This document shows positions 33,307 to 40,601 of a stretch of DNA of 40,601 nt, piece by piece. This DNA comes from Halalkalibacter hemicellulosilyticusJCM 9152 (GTDB taxonomy: Bacteria > Bacillota > Bacilli > Bacillales > Bacillaceae_D): the NCBI RefSeq assembly GCF_000513115.1, contig NZ_BAUU01000035.1, forward strand, positions 1 through 40,601. Direction: 5' to 3'. The notes beneath the pieces were generated by a model. That model was given only the letters and a program-made list of their open reading frames with translations. It did no database searches and was not told the origin of the DNA. Each line of letters starts with the position of its first letter. Position 1 is the first letter of the stretch. The translations under genes and the position numbers were made by a program.

Positions 33307-34107
33307 ATGAAGAAATTTGATCTGATGACAGTAATAGGGATCTTTTTGGGGATTTCAGTCCTATTACTAGCTATCTTTAATAATGCTGGTGCTGGAGGAG
33401 TTGTCTTTTTTATCCAGATTGCTTCCATACTAATTGTTGGTGGAGGTACAACAGCTGCGATTATTATTTCGTTCTCATTACAAGAACTCAAAGTTATGCC
33501 GAAAGTATTAAAGGAATCATTTCAATCTCACAATCATGATTTAAATGATTTAATTGATACATTTGTTGATCTTTCAGGTAAGGCACGTCGAGAGGGGTTG
33601 TTATCTCTTGAGGCAAGTGCTGATGAAGTAGAAGATCCATTTATTCGTAAAGGTGTATTACTAGCTGTCGACGGAATTGAACCAGATGTCATTAAAGATA
33701 TTATGATGGCTGAGGTCGTTGCGATGGAAGAGCGTCATAGAAAAGGACGAGCTTTATTAGAAAAGGCAGGGGAGTTTGCACCAACTTGGGGAATGATTGG
33801 AACCGTAATTGGTCTTGTCCTCATGTTACAAAACTTAGATGATCCTTCAACATTAGGGCCTAATATGGCGGTAGCTTTGTTAACGACTTTGTATGGAATT
33901 GTTCTTGCTAATTTAGTGTTTATACCAATGGCAAATAAGCTAAACAACAAAACCGATGAAGAAGTATTTGTTAAACAAATTATTATTGAAGGTGTTATTG
34001 GCGTACAATCAGGACAAAACCCTAAGATTTTAAAAGAAAAGCTCAGTGCTTTTATTAGTGAAAAAGATAAAAAAGAAGAAACAGGAGAAGAAAATGTTGA
34101 ATCGTAG
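33307..34107 (+). CDS. motP: Flagellar stator subunit MotP (MotA/PomA family)
   Basis: A 266-residue inner-membrane stator protein of the MotA/PomA family with four membrane helices: about 7-25 (MTVIGIFLGISVLLLAIF), 32-57, 157-177 (FAPTWGMIGTVIGLVLMLQN) and 189-211 (AVALLTTLYGIVLANLVFIP). The cytoplasmic loop MAEVVAMEERHRKGRALLEK carries the charged residues that touch FliG. With MotS it forms the sodium-driven stator of Bacillus flagella. It has a GGGAGAGG ribosome binding site, lies 32 bases after ccpA and overlaps motS by 14 bases, so ccpA-motP-motS are probably co-transcribed. Confidence 0.94.
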   Translation: MKKFDLMTVIGIFLGISVLLLAIFNNAGAGGVVFFIQIASILIVGGGTTAAIIISFSLQELKVMPKVLKESFQSHNHDLNDLIDTFVDLSGKARREGLLSLEASADEVEDPFIRKGVLLAVDGIEPDVIKDIMMAEVVAMEERHRKGRALLEKAGEFAPTWGMIGTVIGLVLMLQNLDDPSTLGPNMAVALLTTLYGIVLANLVFIPMANKLNNKTDEEVFVKQIIIEGVIGVQSGQNPKILKEKLSAFISEKDKKEETGEENVES

Positions 34108-34879
34108 GCGAAAAAAGGAGGAAAAAGGCGCTCCAAAGTGGATGGTTACTTTTTCTGATTTGATGACGTTGATTCTCGTCTTTTTTATTCTATTATTTTC
34201 AATGTCAGTTGTCGATGCACAGAAATTTAGAGCGATTGCTGAATCCTTTCAACAGCGTCAAATTTTTGATTTCATGCCGTCTGCCATTGAATTTCAAGAT
34301 CCGAATGAAATAAGAGACCACGAGTTAAGAGATGCCGATGTAGATACGGAATCTGACGAGCAAGGTACTGATGACCCTCAAGAACAAGATGATGTTCCTA
34401 ACGAGGCTCAGATGGACGAGCTGTTAGAGGAAGTCAATGAATTTCTTAATGAAAATGATTTAAATGATCTGATATCAGCAACAAGAGATGATCGTGGTGT
34501 TGTATTAGTCTTGCAAGAACGTACGTTATTTGAATCAGGTGAAGCAGATCTGTTAGATGAAGCTCAGCTTATCTTAAATAAAGTTGGAACATTATTAGAA
34601 GCTATCCCAAATATCGTGAAAGTTGAAGGGCATACAGATAGTAGACCAATTTCAACTTTCCGTTACCCATCAAACTGGGAGCTATCTGGTGCAAGATCAA
34701 GCAGTGTAATTCGGTATTTAATTGAGGAATATGATTTAGAACCGAATCGCTTCATATCTACTGGATATGGTGATACTCGTCCAGTAGTTGATAATACGTC
34801 GGCAGAAAATATGAGTCAGAATCGACGTGTTGTCATTGTCATCTCAGATCCGACTTACGATGATGGCTATACGTATTAA
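34094..34879 (+). CDS. motS: Flagellar stator subunit MotS (MotB family, OmpA-like)
   Basis: A 261-residue MotB-family protein: a short basic N-terminus, one membrane helix (WMVTFSDLMTLILVFFILLF, about 16-35) with the ion-binding Asp at 22, an acidic linker (about 80-115) and an OmpA-like peptidoglycan-binding domain (VKVEGHTDSRPIS, then WELSGARSSSVIRYLIEE and ISTGYGDTRP). It is the anchored partner of MotP in the stator. The frame opens at 34046, but ATG 34094 (MLNRRRKKEEKGAP) with AGGAGAAG is the start and overlaps the motP stop. The acidic linker is conspicuous. Residue 33 is Leu, relevant to ion choice (see findings). A strong stem-loop follows. Confidence 0.94.
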   Translation: MLNRRRKKEEKGAPKWMVTFSDLMTLILVFFILLFSMSVVDAQKFRAIAESFQQRQIFDFMPSAIEFQDPNEIRDHELRDADVDTESDEQGTDDPQEQDDVPNEAQMDELLEEVNEFLNENDLNDLISATRDDRGVVLVLQERTLFESGEADLLDEAQLILNKVGTLLEAIPNIVKVEGHTDSRPISTFRYPSNWELSGARSSSVIRYLIEEYDLEPNRFISTGYGDTRPVVDNTSAENMSQNRRVVIVISDPTYDDGYTY

Positions 34880-34885
34880 TTGATA

Positions 34886-34926
34886 GAGATGTCCTATGAG
34901 GCTTATTAAAGAACTCATAGGACATC
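34886..34926 (+). terminator. Stem-loop between motS and mtnN
   Basis: A perfect 14-bp stem, AGATGTCCTATGAG and CTCATAGGACATCT, with a 13-base loop, starting seven bases after the motS stop. The following sequence (TGTGTAAGGAG) has almost no T-run and holds the mtnN ribosome binding site, so it may be an mRNA-stabilising hairpin more than a full terminator. Confidence 0.6.
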
Positions 34927-34948
34927 TTGTGTAAGGAGACGATTTAAA

Positions 34949-35647
34949 GTGAAAATTGCAATTATAGGGGCAATGGCAGAAGAAATCATAGCTTTAAAAG
35001 AAGAAATGACGATACATAAATCAACAGAGATTGCCCACGTTCAATTTTATGAAGGAAAAATGTCTACAAAAGATATTGTCCTTTGTCAATCGGGTGTCGG
35101 AAAAGTCAATGCGGCTTTGACGACACAAATTTTAATTGATCATTTTCAAGTAACGCATATTTTCTTTACAGGAGTAGCGGGAGCTGTTGAAGAACAATTA
35201 GAAGTTGGCGATATTATTATTTCAACGAGTGCGATGCAACACGATATTGACGCAAGTCCATTAGGCTTCAAAAGAGGCGAAATTCCAATGTTTCCTAGCT
35301 CATCCGACTTTAAAGCAAGCACTGAGCTCATCAAGCTAGCAGAAGAGAGTTCCATAGCAAGTGTTCACCGTAAAGTATTAAAGGGGCGTGTCGTTAGTGG
35401 TGATCAGTTCATTGCAAATACGGAATTGGTTAGCGATTTAAGAAATACGTTTAATGCAGTATGCGTTGAAATGGAAGGATCGGCTGTAGCTCAAGTGGCG
35501 ACATTAAATAACATTCCGTTTGTTATCATCCGTTCTATTTCTGATAAAGCGAATGGTGAAGCTTCTATGAGTTTTACTGAATTCACTGAACTAGCGAGTG
35601 AGCAATCTCGTTTAATCGTATCAAATATGATTAAGAACATGTCATGA
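34949..35647 (+). CDS. mtnN: 5'-methylthioadenosine/S-adenosylhomocysteine nucleosidase
   Basis: A 232-residue nucleosidase that splits adenine from methylthioadenosine and S-adenosylhomocysteine, feeding methionine salvage and relieving methyltransferase inhibition. Motifs: MKIAIIGAMAEEIIALKEEM at the start, SGVGKVNAALTTQILID, FTGVAGAVEEQLEVGDIIIS, GDQFIANTELV, CVEMEGSAVAQVA with the ribose-binding Glu, and IIRSISDKANGEASMSF with the catalytic Asp. Start GTG 34949 follows TAAGGAG. Its close spacing behind motS (69 bases) with only a hairpin between them leaves read-through from ccpA-motPS possible. In B. subtilis mtnN (yrrU) is elsewhere in the genome. Confidence 0.94.
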   Translation: MKIAIIGAMAEEIIALKEEMTIHKSTEIAHVQFYEGKMSTKDIVLCQSGVGKVNAALTTQILIDHFQVTHIFFTGVAGAVEEQLEVGDIIISTSAMQHDIDASPLGFKRGEIPMFPSSSDFKASTELIKLAEESSIASVHRKVLKGRVVSGDQFIANTELVSDLRNTFNAVCVEMEGSAVAQVATLNNIPFVIIRSISDKANGEASMSFTEFTELASEQSRLIVSNMIKNMS

Positions 35648-35686
35648 TCTTCGTTCGTTAAGAGTGACTGAAAAGTGAACTAAATA

Positions 35687-35728
35687 AGGCCACGGAAAAA
35701 GTTTAGTTTTTATCTTTTCCCGTGGCCT
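35687..35728. terminator. Terminator between mtnN and acuC
   Basis: AGGCCACGG and CCGTGGCCT form a 9-bp GC-rich stem, extended by AAAAG/CTTTT inside, between two convergent genes. The T-run on either side is weak. Confidence 0.8.
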
Positions 35729-35744
35729 GTTATTATGAAGCTCC

Positions 35745-36911
35745 TTATTCTTTTCTCTTGTTTTCGTTTCGAATGTGATAAAGCGCCTGGTCGAGAATGG
35801 TTGAATTTTTTTCTGTTATAATCGCTCGACGTGGTATGTCTGGAAACGTGTCAGAAGTGTCCATCCATGAACGGAGTAAAGGTGTTTTTGCCTGTTGCTT
35901 CCAACGTTCAATCCATTTCTCTGGTAGTTTTTCTGGTAGATTGTCCAATTGGTTAGTCATTGCTAACCAAATGTATGACCAAGCTCGTGGTACAACATTC
36001 CAAATGTCATAACCTCCACCTCCAACAGCAATCCACCTACCGTTGCAAAATTGATGAGCTAACTCGTGTGCAATTTGTGGAATTCTTTTATACGTTTTCA
36101 TAGAAGAGCAAAGGTGAGTAAGTGGATCAAGAAAGTGGGCATCGGCTCCATTTTGAGTGAGTATGACATCAGGCTTAAAAAAATCGATCACTTCTCTAAA
36201 GGCTGTTTCGTACAATGTTAAAAAAGATTCATCTTCCGTAAAAGCATCAATAGGTACATTAATGGAAAAGCCGTACCCTTGACCACTTCCTTTTTCATGG
36301 ACTTGACCTGTACCTGGAAATAAGTATCGACCTGTTTCATGGATGCTTAGCGTACATACATTTGGATCATCATAAAAGGTCCATTGAACACCATCACCAT
36401 GGTGAGCATCTGTATCTACATAGAGCACACGTGCCTGATAGTGTTTACGCATATATTCAATCGCAATGGAGCTATCATTATAAATGCAAAAGCCAGATGC
36501 TTTCCCTCTAAAGCCATGATGGAGGCCACCACCTAAATGTAAGGCATGTTGTGCTCTTCCTTCCATAACCTCATCAACAGCTTGTAACGTTCCTCCGACG
36601 ATTAAGGCTGCAGCGTTATGCATGTCAGGAAAAATGGGAGTATCCTCGGTGCCTAAACCGAATGGTTCTCCTATTTTTAATTCCCCTTTACTTGCTTTTT
36701 TAACAGCTGCGATGTAATCTTCTTGATGAATCAAAGCAATTTCCTCATCTGAAGCTATTCGAGGTGGGATGACGTCGTTCATGTGTATGGCATCCATTTG
36801 TTGCAATAAATCAAATGTTGATTCAAGGCGAATATGATTGAAAGGATGATCCTCATTAAAACGATAACCGAGCTGCTTACTTGAATAAATATAAATACTA
36901 TCCTTTTTCAT
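35745..36911 (-). CDS. acuC: AcuC, histone-deacetylase-family protein lysine deacetylase
   Basis: A 388-residue zinc-dependent deacetylase that removes the acetyl group AcuA puts on acetyl-CoA synthetase, reactivating it. Active-site signatures: LHLGGGLHHGFRGKASGFCI (the HH pair), VLYVDTDAHHGDGVQWTFYD (zinc Asp and His), ILTQNGADAHFLDPL (zinc Asp) and VGGGGYDIWNVVPRAW (Tyr). Length equals B. subtilis AcuC (387). A longer frame opens upstream; ATG 36911 (MKKDSIYIYSS) is the family start and lies five bases after the acuB stop with a weak GAGTGAG site. Last gene of the acuABC operon. Confidence 0.95.
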   Translation of the reverse strand: MKKDSIYIYSSKQLGYRFNEDHPFNHIRLESTFDLLQQMDAIHMNDVIPPRIASDEEIALIHQEDYIAAVKKASKGELKIGEPFGLGTEDTPIFPDMHNAAALIVGGTLQAVDEVMEGRAQHALHLGGGLHHGFRGKASGFCIYNDSSIAIEYMRKHYQARVLYVDTDAHHGDGVQWTFYDDPNVCTLSIHETGRYLFPGTGQVHEKGSGQGYGFSINVPIDAFTEDESFLTLYETAFREVIDFFKPDVILTQNGADAHFLDPLTHLCSSMKTYKRIPQIAHELAHQFCNGRWIAVGGGGYDIWNVVPRAWSYIWLAMTNQLDNLPEKLPEKWIERWKQQAKTPLLRSWMDTSDTFPDIPRRAIITEKNSTILDQALYHIRNENKRKE

Positions 36912-36916
36912 TAAGC

Positions 36917-37552
36917 TCACTCTGGTTCTTTTGGCCAAATGACATGGTAGCCACTTTTCTCAATTTCGCCAATAATACGCCTTGGGTCAATCGTTTGTAT
37001 TCGAAAAGCTAATACTTTAAATTGAGGATCAGGATAAGGATAGACGAGTACACTAGTAATAGGAACATTTTTTTCTTTAAAAATGCTAGCGATATCAGCT
37101 AGCTTCCCTGTAATATTCTCCACTTTTACTTCAATGTGTGAACTAGGCTGATGGGCTCCCATTAATTGAACAAGTGTATGGAGGATATCCGTTTCTGTAA
37201 TAATGCCTACTAGCTGATTATCTTGAACGATTGGTAGACAGCCGATATGATGCTCGTAGAATAAAATAGACGCCTCTGCTACAAAATCGAGAGGGTGTGC
37301 GGTAATAACATGACGTGCCATGATAGAAGAGAGTGGTTTTAGAAAATCTTCCAAATGATCAGTTGAATGAAAAATAGAAGGGCTAGCATCTCGTATATCT
37401 CGATCAGAGATAATTCCAACAAGCTGATTGGATTTATTTACGATCGGTATGTGTCTAATTTGTTTTAACTCAATCGTTTGCATGGCATCTTTTATCGTAG
37501 CATCTTCTTCTAACGTAATGACGTTTTCCTTCATGATTTGCTTAATTAACAT
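36917..37552 (-). CDS. acuB: AcuB, CBS-ACT domain regulator
   Basis: A 211-residue protein with two CBS domains (about 3-135: MLIKQIMKENVITLEEDATI, then IRHIPIVNKSNQLVGIISDR, and GCLPIVQDNQLVGIITETDI) and a C-terminal ACT domain (about 140-210, VKVENITGKLADIASIFKEK). Such pairings bind nucleotides and small ligands. AcuB is required for acetoin/acetate utilisation in B. subtilis; its exact role with AcuA/AcuC is not settled. The frame extends to 37660, but ATG 37552 behind AAAGGTTG gives the B. subtilis-like start. It lies between acuA (43 bases) and acuC (5 bases) in one operon. Confidence 0.94.
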   Translation of the reverse strand: MLIKQIMKENVITLEEDATIKDAMQTIELKQIRHIPIVNKSNQLVGIISDRDIRDASPSIFHSTDHLEDFLKPLSSIMARHVITAHPLDFVAEASILFYEHHIGCLPIVQDNQLVGIITETDILHTLVQLMGAHQPSSHIEVKVENITGKLADIASIFKEKNVPITSVLVYPYPDPQFKVLAFRIQTIDPRRIIGEIEKSGYHVIWPKEPE

Positions 37553-37595
37553 TGAAAACAACCTTTCTTTCTTTATTCTTACATTGCTACGCGTC

Positions 37596-38228
37596 TTAAT
37601 ACATAAAGCGATTCTGAAAGCGAATCTGATCAAATTGTTGCATCGATTCTTGACTGACACGATTACCGACTCTGGCCATTAAACAGTTCGCTGGATGCGA
37701 ACAGATTTCAGGATCGTCCGTTGCATACCATATGAGGCCACCAGCGTTCATCATCTTCTCCATCATATTTCGATATTCCCATACATCAAGTCCACTACCT
37801 TTTAAATCCCAATGCCAATAATATTCAGTCGTCATAATAATATAATCTTCCATAGCTTCATCTTTCATTGAAAATTGTAGTAAATGCTTACCAAGCTTAG
37901 CACCTCGGTATTTTGGGGCTATTTCAATCGCCCCAAGCTCAATTAAGTTCTCCATTTTCCCCTCTGACCAGCGTTCAAGGGGATCCGGATAAACAAAAGT
38001 GACATAGCCAACGATCATTTGATTATCACAAATGACATTAATTCGACCTTCAGGAAGCTCGGCAATTTCAATTAGTGCCTCCTTCTGCTCTAATGGCGGG
38101 CGAAAGGATGTTAAGTCTTCATGAAAATCTAACTCCTTTATTCGATTGGGTGAAATGGGCCCTTCAATTAGGACTTCGTCTCCGTGGAAGGGGAGATTCA
38201 TAGAAAAGTAGGTTTTAAAATGCTGCAT
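37596..38228 (-). CDS. acuA: AcuA, GNAT protein lysine acetyltransferase
   Basis: A 210-residue GNAT enzyme that acetylates the catalytic lysine of acetyl-CoA synthetase and switches it off. Near-identical stretches to B. subtilis AcuA are visible: LTSFRPPLEQKEALIEIAEL, YVTFVYPDPLERWSEGKMEN, LIELGAIEIAPKYRGAKLGK (acetyl-CoA binding motif RGAxxG), TEYYWHWDLKGSGLDVWEYR and SSHPANCLMAR-type CSHPANCLMAR. Start ATG 38228 follows AAGGTGG. First gene of acuABC, divergent from acsA; the 166-base space carries the acsA promoter and cre. Confidence 0.96.
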   Translation of the reverse strand: MQHFKTYFSMNLPFHGDEVLIEGPISPNRIKELDFHEDLTSFRPPLEQKEALIEIAELPEGRINVICDNQMIVGYVTFVYPDPLERWSEGKMENLIELGAIEIAPKYRGAKLGKHLLQFSMKDEAMEDYIIMTTEYYWHWDLKGSGLDVWEYRNMMEKMMNAGGLIWYATDDPEICSHPANCLMARVGNRVSQESMQQFDQIRFQNRFMY

Positions 38229-38327
38229 GTTTGTAACCACCTTATTAACAACGAGTAAACAACGGTATTTTGAGAAAAGAATTTCAGGAATATTTTCTCA
38301 TAAGAAGTTAAGGTTTACAGTTTGAAT

Positions 38328-38356
38328 TTGAATGCGTTTTCAGTTACTATTATAAT
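38328..38356 (+). promoter_or_regulatory. Sigma-A promoter of acsA
   Basis: TTGAAT (38328-38333), 17-base spacer, TATAAT (38351-38356): four of six and six of six matches at ideal spacing, with the acsA start codon 39 bases downstream of the -10. Confidence 0.85.
38329..38342 (+). promoter_or_regulatory. cre (CcpA-binding) site over the acsA -35
   Basis: TGAATGCGTTTTCA matches the consensus TGWAANCGNTNWCA at all positions but one (T for A at the fifth). It covers the -35 hexamer and part of the spacer, the placement for repression by CcpA, as known for acsA in B. subtilis. It also lies about 100 bases upstream of the divergent acuA. Confidence 0.85.
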
Positions 38357-38394
38357 GTAAATTGAAAACTTATCAATAGAGGGGAAGATGTGTG

Positions 38395-40110
38395 ATGAAA
38401 ATGCAAGCGCTTCCGTCTGAAAAAGGAACATTTAATCTTACAAACTATGAGGATACGAATCAATCCTTTAATTGGAAAGACGTTGAGGGAACATTTAGTT
38501 GGGCTAAAACAGGACTTGTGAATATGGCTTATGAAGCGATTGATCGCCATGTTGACAATGGAAAGGCTGATCAAATAGCTCTTTATTACAGTGATGCAAA
38601 AAGAGATGAATCATACACGTTTAAACAATTAAAAGAACAGTCAAACAAGGCTGCAAATGTATTAAAAAGTGTTGGGGTGGAAAAGGGCGATCGAGTGTTT
38701 ATTTTTATGCCACGTTCCCCAGAGCTATATTTTGCTTTTCTAGGTACGCTAAAGGTCGGGGCCATTGTTGGACCGCTTTTTGAAGCATTTATGGAAGGCG
38801 CAGTAAGAGATCGCTTGGAGGATAGTGAAGCGAAAGTGTTAGTCACAACTCCTGCATTATTAGAGCGGGTGCCAGTAGCAGATCTGCCTCATCTGGAAAC
38901 GGTTTTTATTGTAGATGACGAGTTTACTGAGCAGGGTTCTTATTTGGATTTCAATAAACGATTAAATGAAGCTAGTCCAGAGTTCGATATTGAATGGGTA
39001 GATCGCGAAGATGGACTGATTTTGCATTATACATCTGGGTCAACTGGAAAGCCTAAAGGTGTTCTGCATGTACATAATGCAATGATTCAGCACTATCAAA
39101 CAGCAAAGTGGGTATTAGATTTAAAAGAGGATGATATATATTGGTGCACAGCAGATCCTGGATGGGTAACAGGAACATCCTATGGAATTTTCGGCCCTTG
39201 GTTAGCAGGAGCAACGAATGTCATACGTGGTGGTCGATTTAGTCCACATGATTGGTATGAAACGTTGGAACGGTATCAAGTCACGGTATGGTATAGTGCG
39301 CCAACTGCATTTCGGATGTTAATGAGTGCCGGTGATCAAGTAGTGAAGAAGTATAACCTATCTTCATTACGGCATATTTTAAGTGTCGGTGAGCCATTAA
39401 ATCCAGAAGTGATCAAATGGGGAAAAAATGTTTTCAATTTACGAATTCACGATACATGGTGGATGACTGAGACGGGAGCACAAATGATTTGTAACTATCC
39501 ATCGATGGAAATTCGACCAGGTTCAATGGGGAAACCAATTCCAGGTGTTGAAGCAGCTATTATTGATGACCAAGGTAATGTATTACCTCCAAATCGTATG
39601 GGGAATTTAGCCTTAAAAGTAGGTTGGCCGTCCATGATGAGAGCGGTATGGAATAATAAGCCGAAGTATGATAGTTATTTTCGATTAGAAGGCTGGTATG
39701 TTTCAGGAGATTCAGCTTATATGGACGAGGATGGTTATTTTTGGTTCCAAGGCCGTATCGATGATGTTATTATGTCGGCTGGTGAACGTGTTGGCCCATT
39801 TGAAGTAGAAAGTAAGCTTGTTGAGCATCCGGCAGTCGCTGAAGCTGGTGTCATTGGGAAGCCGGATCCCGTTAGAGGAGAAATCATTAAGGCATTTATT
39901 GCTTTACGTGATGGGTATGAAGTGACAGCGGAGCTAGAGGAAGAAATCCGTTTATTTGTAAAGAAAGGGTTAGCAGCACATGCTGCTCCTCGTGAAATTG
40001 AATTCAGGGCCAAATTACCGAAGACGAGAAGTGGTAAAATCATGAGACGTGTTTTAAAAGCATGGGAATTAGACTTGCCAACCGGTGATTTATCGACAAT
40101 GGAAGATTAA
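38395..40110 (+). CDS. acsA: Acetyl-CoA synthetase AcsA
   Basis: A 571-residue AMP-forming acyl-CoA ligase converting acetate, ATP and CoA to acetyl-CoA. Motifs: ATP-binding LHYTSGSTGKPKGVLHVH (about 208-225), DTWWMTETGAQMI, GWYVSGDSAYMDEDGYFWFQ, GRIDDVIMSAGERVGPFEVE (hinge), and the C-terminal PKTRSGKIMRR with the catalytic lysine at 548, the target of AcuA and AcuC (Lys549 in B. subtilis). Sequence is close to B. subtilis AcsA along its length. GTG 38392 and ATG 38395 are both possible behind GAGGGG; ATG 38395 is preferred. It is transcribed from the cre-controlled promoter and ended by a stem-loop. Confidence 0.97.
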   Translation: MKMQALPSEKGTFNLTNYEDTNQSFNWKDVEGTFSWAKTGLVNMAYEAIDRHVDNGKADQIALYYSDAKRDESYTFKQLKEQSNKAANVLKSVGVEKGDRVFIFMPRSPELYFAFLGTLKVGAIVGPLFEAFMEGAVRDRLEDSEAKVLVTTPALLERVPVADLPHLETVFIVDDEFTEQGSYLDFNKRLNEASPEFDIEWVDREDGLILHYTSGSTGKPKGVLHVHNAMIQHYQTAKWVLDLKEDDIYWCTADPGWVTGTSYGIFGPWLAGATNVIRGGRFSPHDWYETLERYQVTVWYSAPTAFRMLMSAGDQVVKKYNLSSLRHILSVGEPLNPEVIKWGKNVFNLRIHDTWWMTETGAQMICNYPSMEIRPGSMGKPIPGVEAAIIDDQGNVLPPNRMGNLALKVGWPSMMRAVWNNKPKYDSYFRLEGWYVSGDSAYMDEDGYFWFQGRIDDVIMSAGERVGPFEVESKLVEHPAVAEAGVIGKPDPVRGEIIKAFIALRDGYEVTAELEEEIRLFVKKGLAAHAAPREIEFRAKLPKTRSGKIMRRVLKAWELDLPTGDLSTMED

Positions 40111-40154
40111 TCATAATGATGAAAAAGGGGAGGATATAACTAGCGTCTAATAGT

Positions 40155-40199
40155 GGAAAAGGTGAATGAAAGTAGCTCAAATTTACCTTTTCCTATTTT
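40155..40199 (+). terminator. Terminator after acsA
   Basis: GGAAAAGGT (40155-40163) and ACCTTTTCC (40185-40193) form a 9-bp stem extendable by three pairs, with TATTTT after it, 45 bases downstream of the stop. Confidence 0.75.
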
Positions 40200-40212
40200 G
40201 TGTGTAATTCTT

Positions 40213-40521
40213 CTATTCCTTTAGTTGTTGGCAGTGTTTTACATTCACTGCCATTAACGCGAAGCTTTTGTTTTCGGTGGGTGCCTTCTTTTGCTTTTGA
40301 ACGGAATAGGCACCCTGAACAATCTTCGCATTATAGGTTGGAGCTTCGTCGGAAATCTGTTAGATCGGTACGGACTTGATGATTGTGAAATTCAAGTCGT
40401 TTTGATTAGGGAATGTATAGGTATCTATTTCGCCATTAAATAAATCCCCCCATTCCGGGTGTGGGTTCGAAGCGCTAGATTGTGGAAAATTTCTACCAAA
40501 AAGCCTAACAAGTATAACTTG
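40213..40521 (-). pseudogene. Possible decayed minus-strand coding remnant
   Basis: One minus-strand frame is open for 53 codons, meets one TAA (40360-40362), then continues open for 48 codons to a TAG (40213-40215). The translation (ASNPHPEWGDLFNGEIDTYT, then FPNQNDLNFTIIKSVPI, stop, then QISDEAPTYNAKIVQGAYSV and FALMAVNVKHCQQLKE) looks protein-like, with no start codon in a good context. I do not recognise it; a transposase or surface-protein remnant is a guess. Chance cannot be excluded. Confidence 0.3.
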
Positions 40522-40528
40522 TTAGGCT
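40502..40528 (-). terminator. Terminator hairpin for a leftward transcript from beyond the window
   Basis: AGCCTAACAAGT and ACTTGTTAGGCT form a perfect 12-bp stem with a 3-base loop. On the minus strand it is followed by TTTTTGG, so it fits a leftward gene to the right of the window. Confidence 0.7.
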
Positions 40529-40538
40529 CAGACCGTAG

Positions 40539-40579
40539 ACAAAACGGCTTTGAGATATGACTCTCAAAGGCGTTTTTGT
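40539..40579. terminator. Second hairpin at the right end, bidirectional T-runs
   Basis: AAAACG and CTTTGAGA pair with TCTCAAAG and CGTTTT, separated by one G-G mismatch, with a 6-base loop. T-rich sequence follows on both strands. It stands only 10 bases from the previous hairpin, which is unusual for a simple terminator and could mark the end of a mobile element. Confidence 0.6.
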
Positions 40580-40601
40580 ATTTTTCGTATGGTTTTTCGG
40601 T

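Larger units (their letters stand above)
40200..40601. other. Right-end region without a confident gene
   Basis: About 400 bases with several hairpins and no intact gene: GGCAGTG/CACTGCC near 40229-40252, GGGTGCC/GGCACCC near 40279-40315, two strong hairpins at 40502-40579 (listed below) and a decayed minus-strand frame. In B. subtilis tyrS and rpsD lie near acsA; no part of either is recognisable here, and no T-box leader is seen. Confidence 0.5.

Noticed and set aside
35687-35728. A shared repeat family between the hairpins after aroA and mtnN
   Set aside because: Both have long A/T-rich loops, but their stems are unrelated in sequence; they look like independent terminators.
40200-40601. 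A T-box or other riboswitch at the right end, expected if tyrS were nearby
   Set aside because: No T-box signature (AGGGTGG-type sequence) is present in either orientation, and the hairpins fit simple terminators.

Overview
The window is about 40.6 kb of low-GC chromosome from a member of the Bacillaceae. Gene content and order match the B. subtilis ytfP to acsA segment (ytfP, murJ/ytgP, rsuA/ytzG, ytzE, pepV/ytjP, ytkP, ytmP, ytzH, trmB, ytzB, ytoP, ytpP, ytpQ, sftA/ytpS, murC, ytxG, ytxH, aroA, ccpA, motP, motS, acuC, acuB, acuA, acsA). The presence of motPS and the differences from B. subtilis would suit an alkaliphilic Bacillus (Alkalihalobacillus/Halalkalibacter type), but that species-level placement is inference. 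It is a housekeeping region: I see no prophage, CRISPR array, rRNA, tRNA or defence system.

Layout. 1-7 kb: ytfP (cut by the window edge), then the cell-wall genes murJ and two tandem SEDS polymerase genes (FtsW-like, RodA-like), a small NADP-binding protein overlapping the pseudouridine synthase gene rsuA, and a convergent, frameshifted ytzE. 7-14 kb: dipeptidase pepV, cysteine-synthase-like ytkP, an lrgA/lrgB-type pair, two poorly known genes (one NERD-like, one HicB-like), purU and the kinase-like ytmP. 14-21 kb: ytzH, trmB, a 238-bp palindromic Bacillaceae-type repeat, ytzB, then ytoP, a DUF84 NTPase, a lipoprotein, an orphan EIIC-like membrane protein, thioredoxin-like ytpP and ytpQ. 21-31 kb: sftA, a frameshifted nicotinate phosphoribosyltransferase gene, murC, an M29 aminopeptidase, the stress pair ytxGH behind a sigma-B-type promoter, and a frameshifted FtsA-like gene. 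31-40 kb: aroA (chorismate mutase-DAHP synthase), ccpA-motP-motS, mtnN, the acuABC operon and divergent acsA, whose promoter carries a near-perfect cre site.

How the genes connect. CcpA, encoded at 32.3 kb, is the expected repressor at the cre overlapping the acsA -35 box at 38.3 kb. The acuABC products are expected to control AcsA by lysine acetylation and deacetylation. MurJ, the two SEDS proteins and MurC all serve lipid II synthesis, export or polymerisation. PepV, YtoP and the M29 enzyme are three peptidases of different families.

Main points for a second look. (1) Four single-base frameshifts in three otherwise well-kept genes, a pattern that suggests sequencing indels rather than decay. 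(2) An apparently unnamed dispersed intergenic repeat of about 120-140 bp in three copies, with a shared inverted pair CGTTAC/GTAACG. (3) The FtsA-like protein carries a C-terminal half built of tandem NG...D-type repeats. (4) A consensus sigma-B promoter and a cre site that can be read directly.
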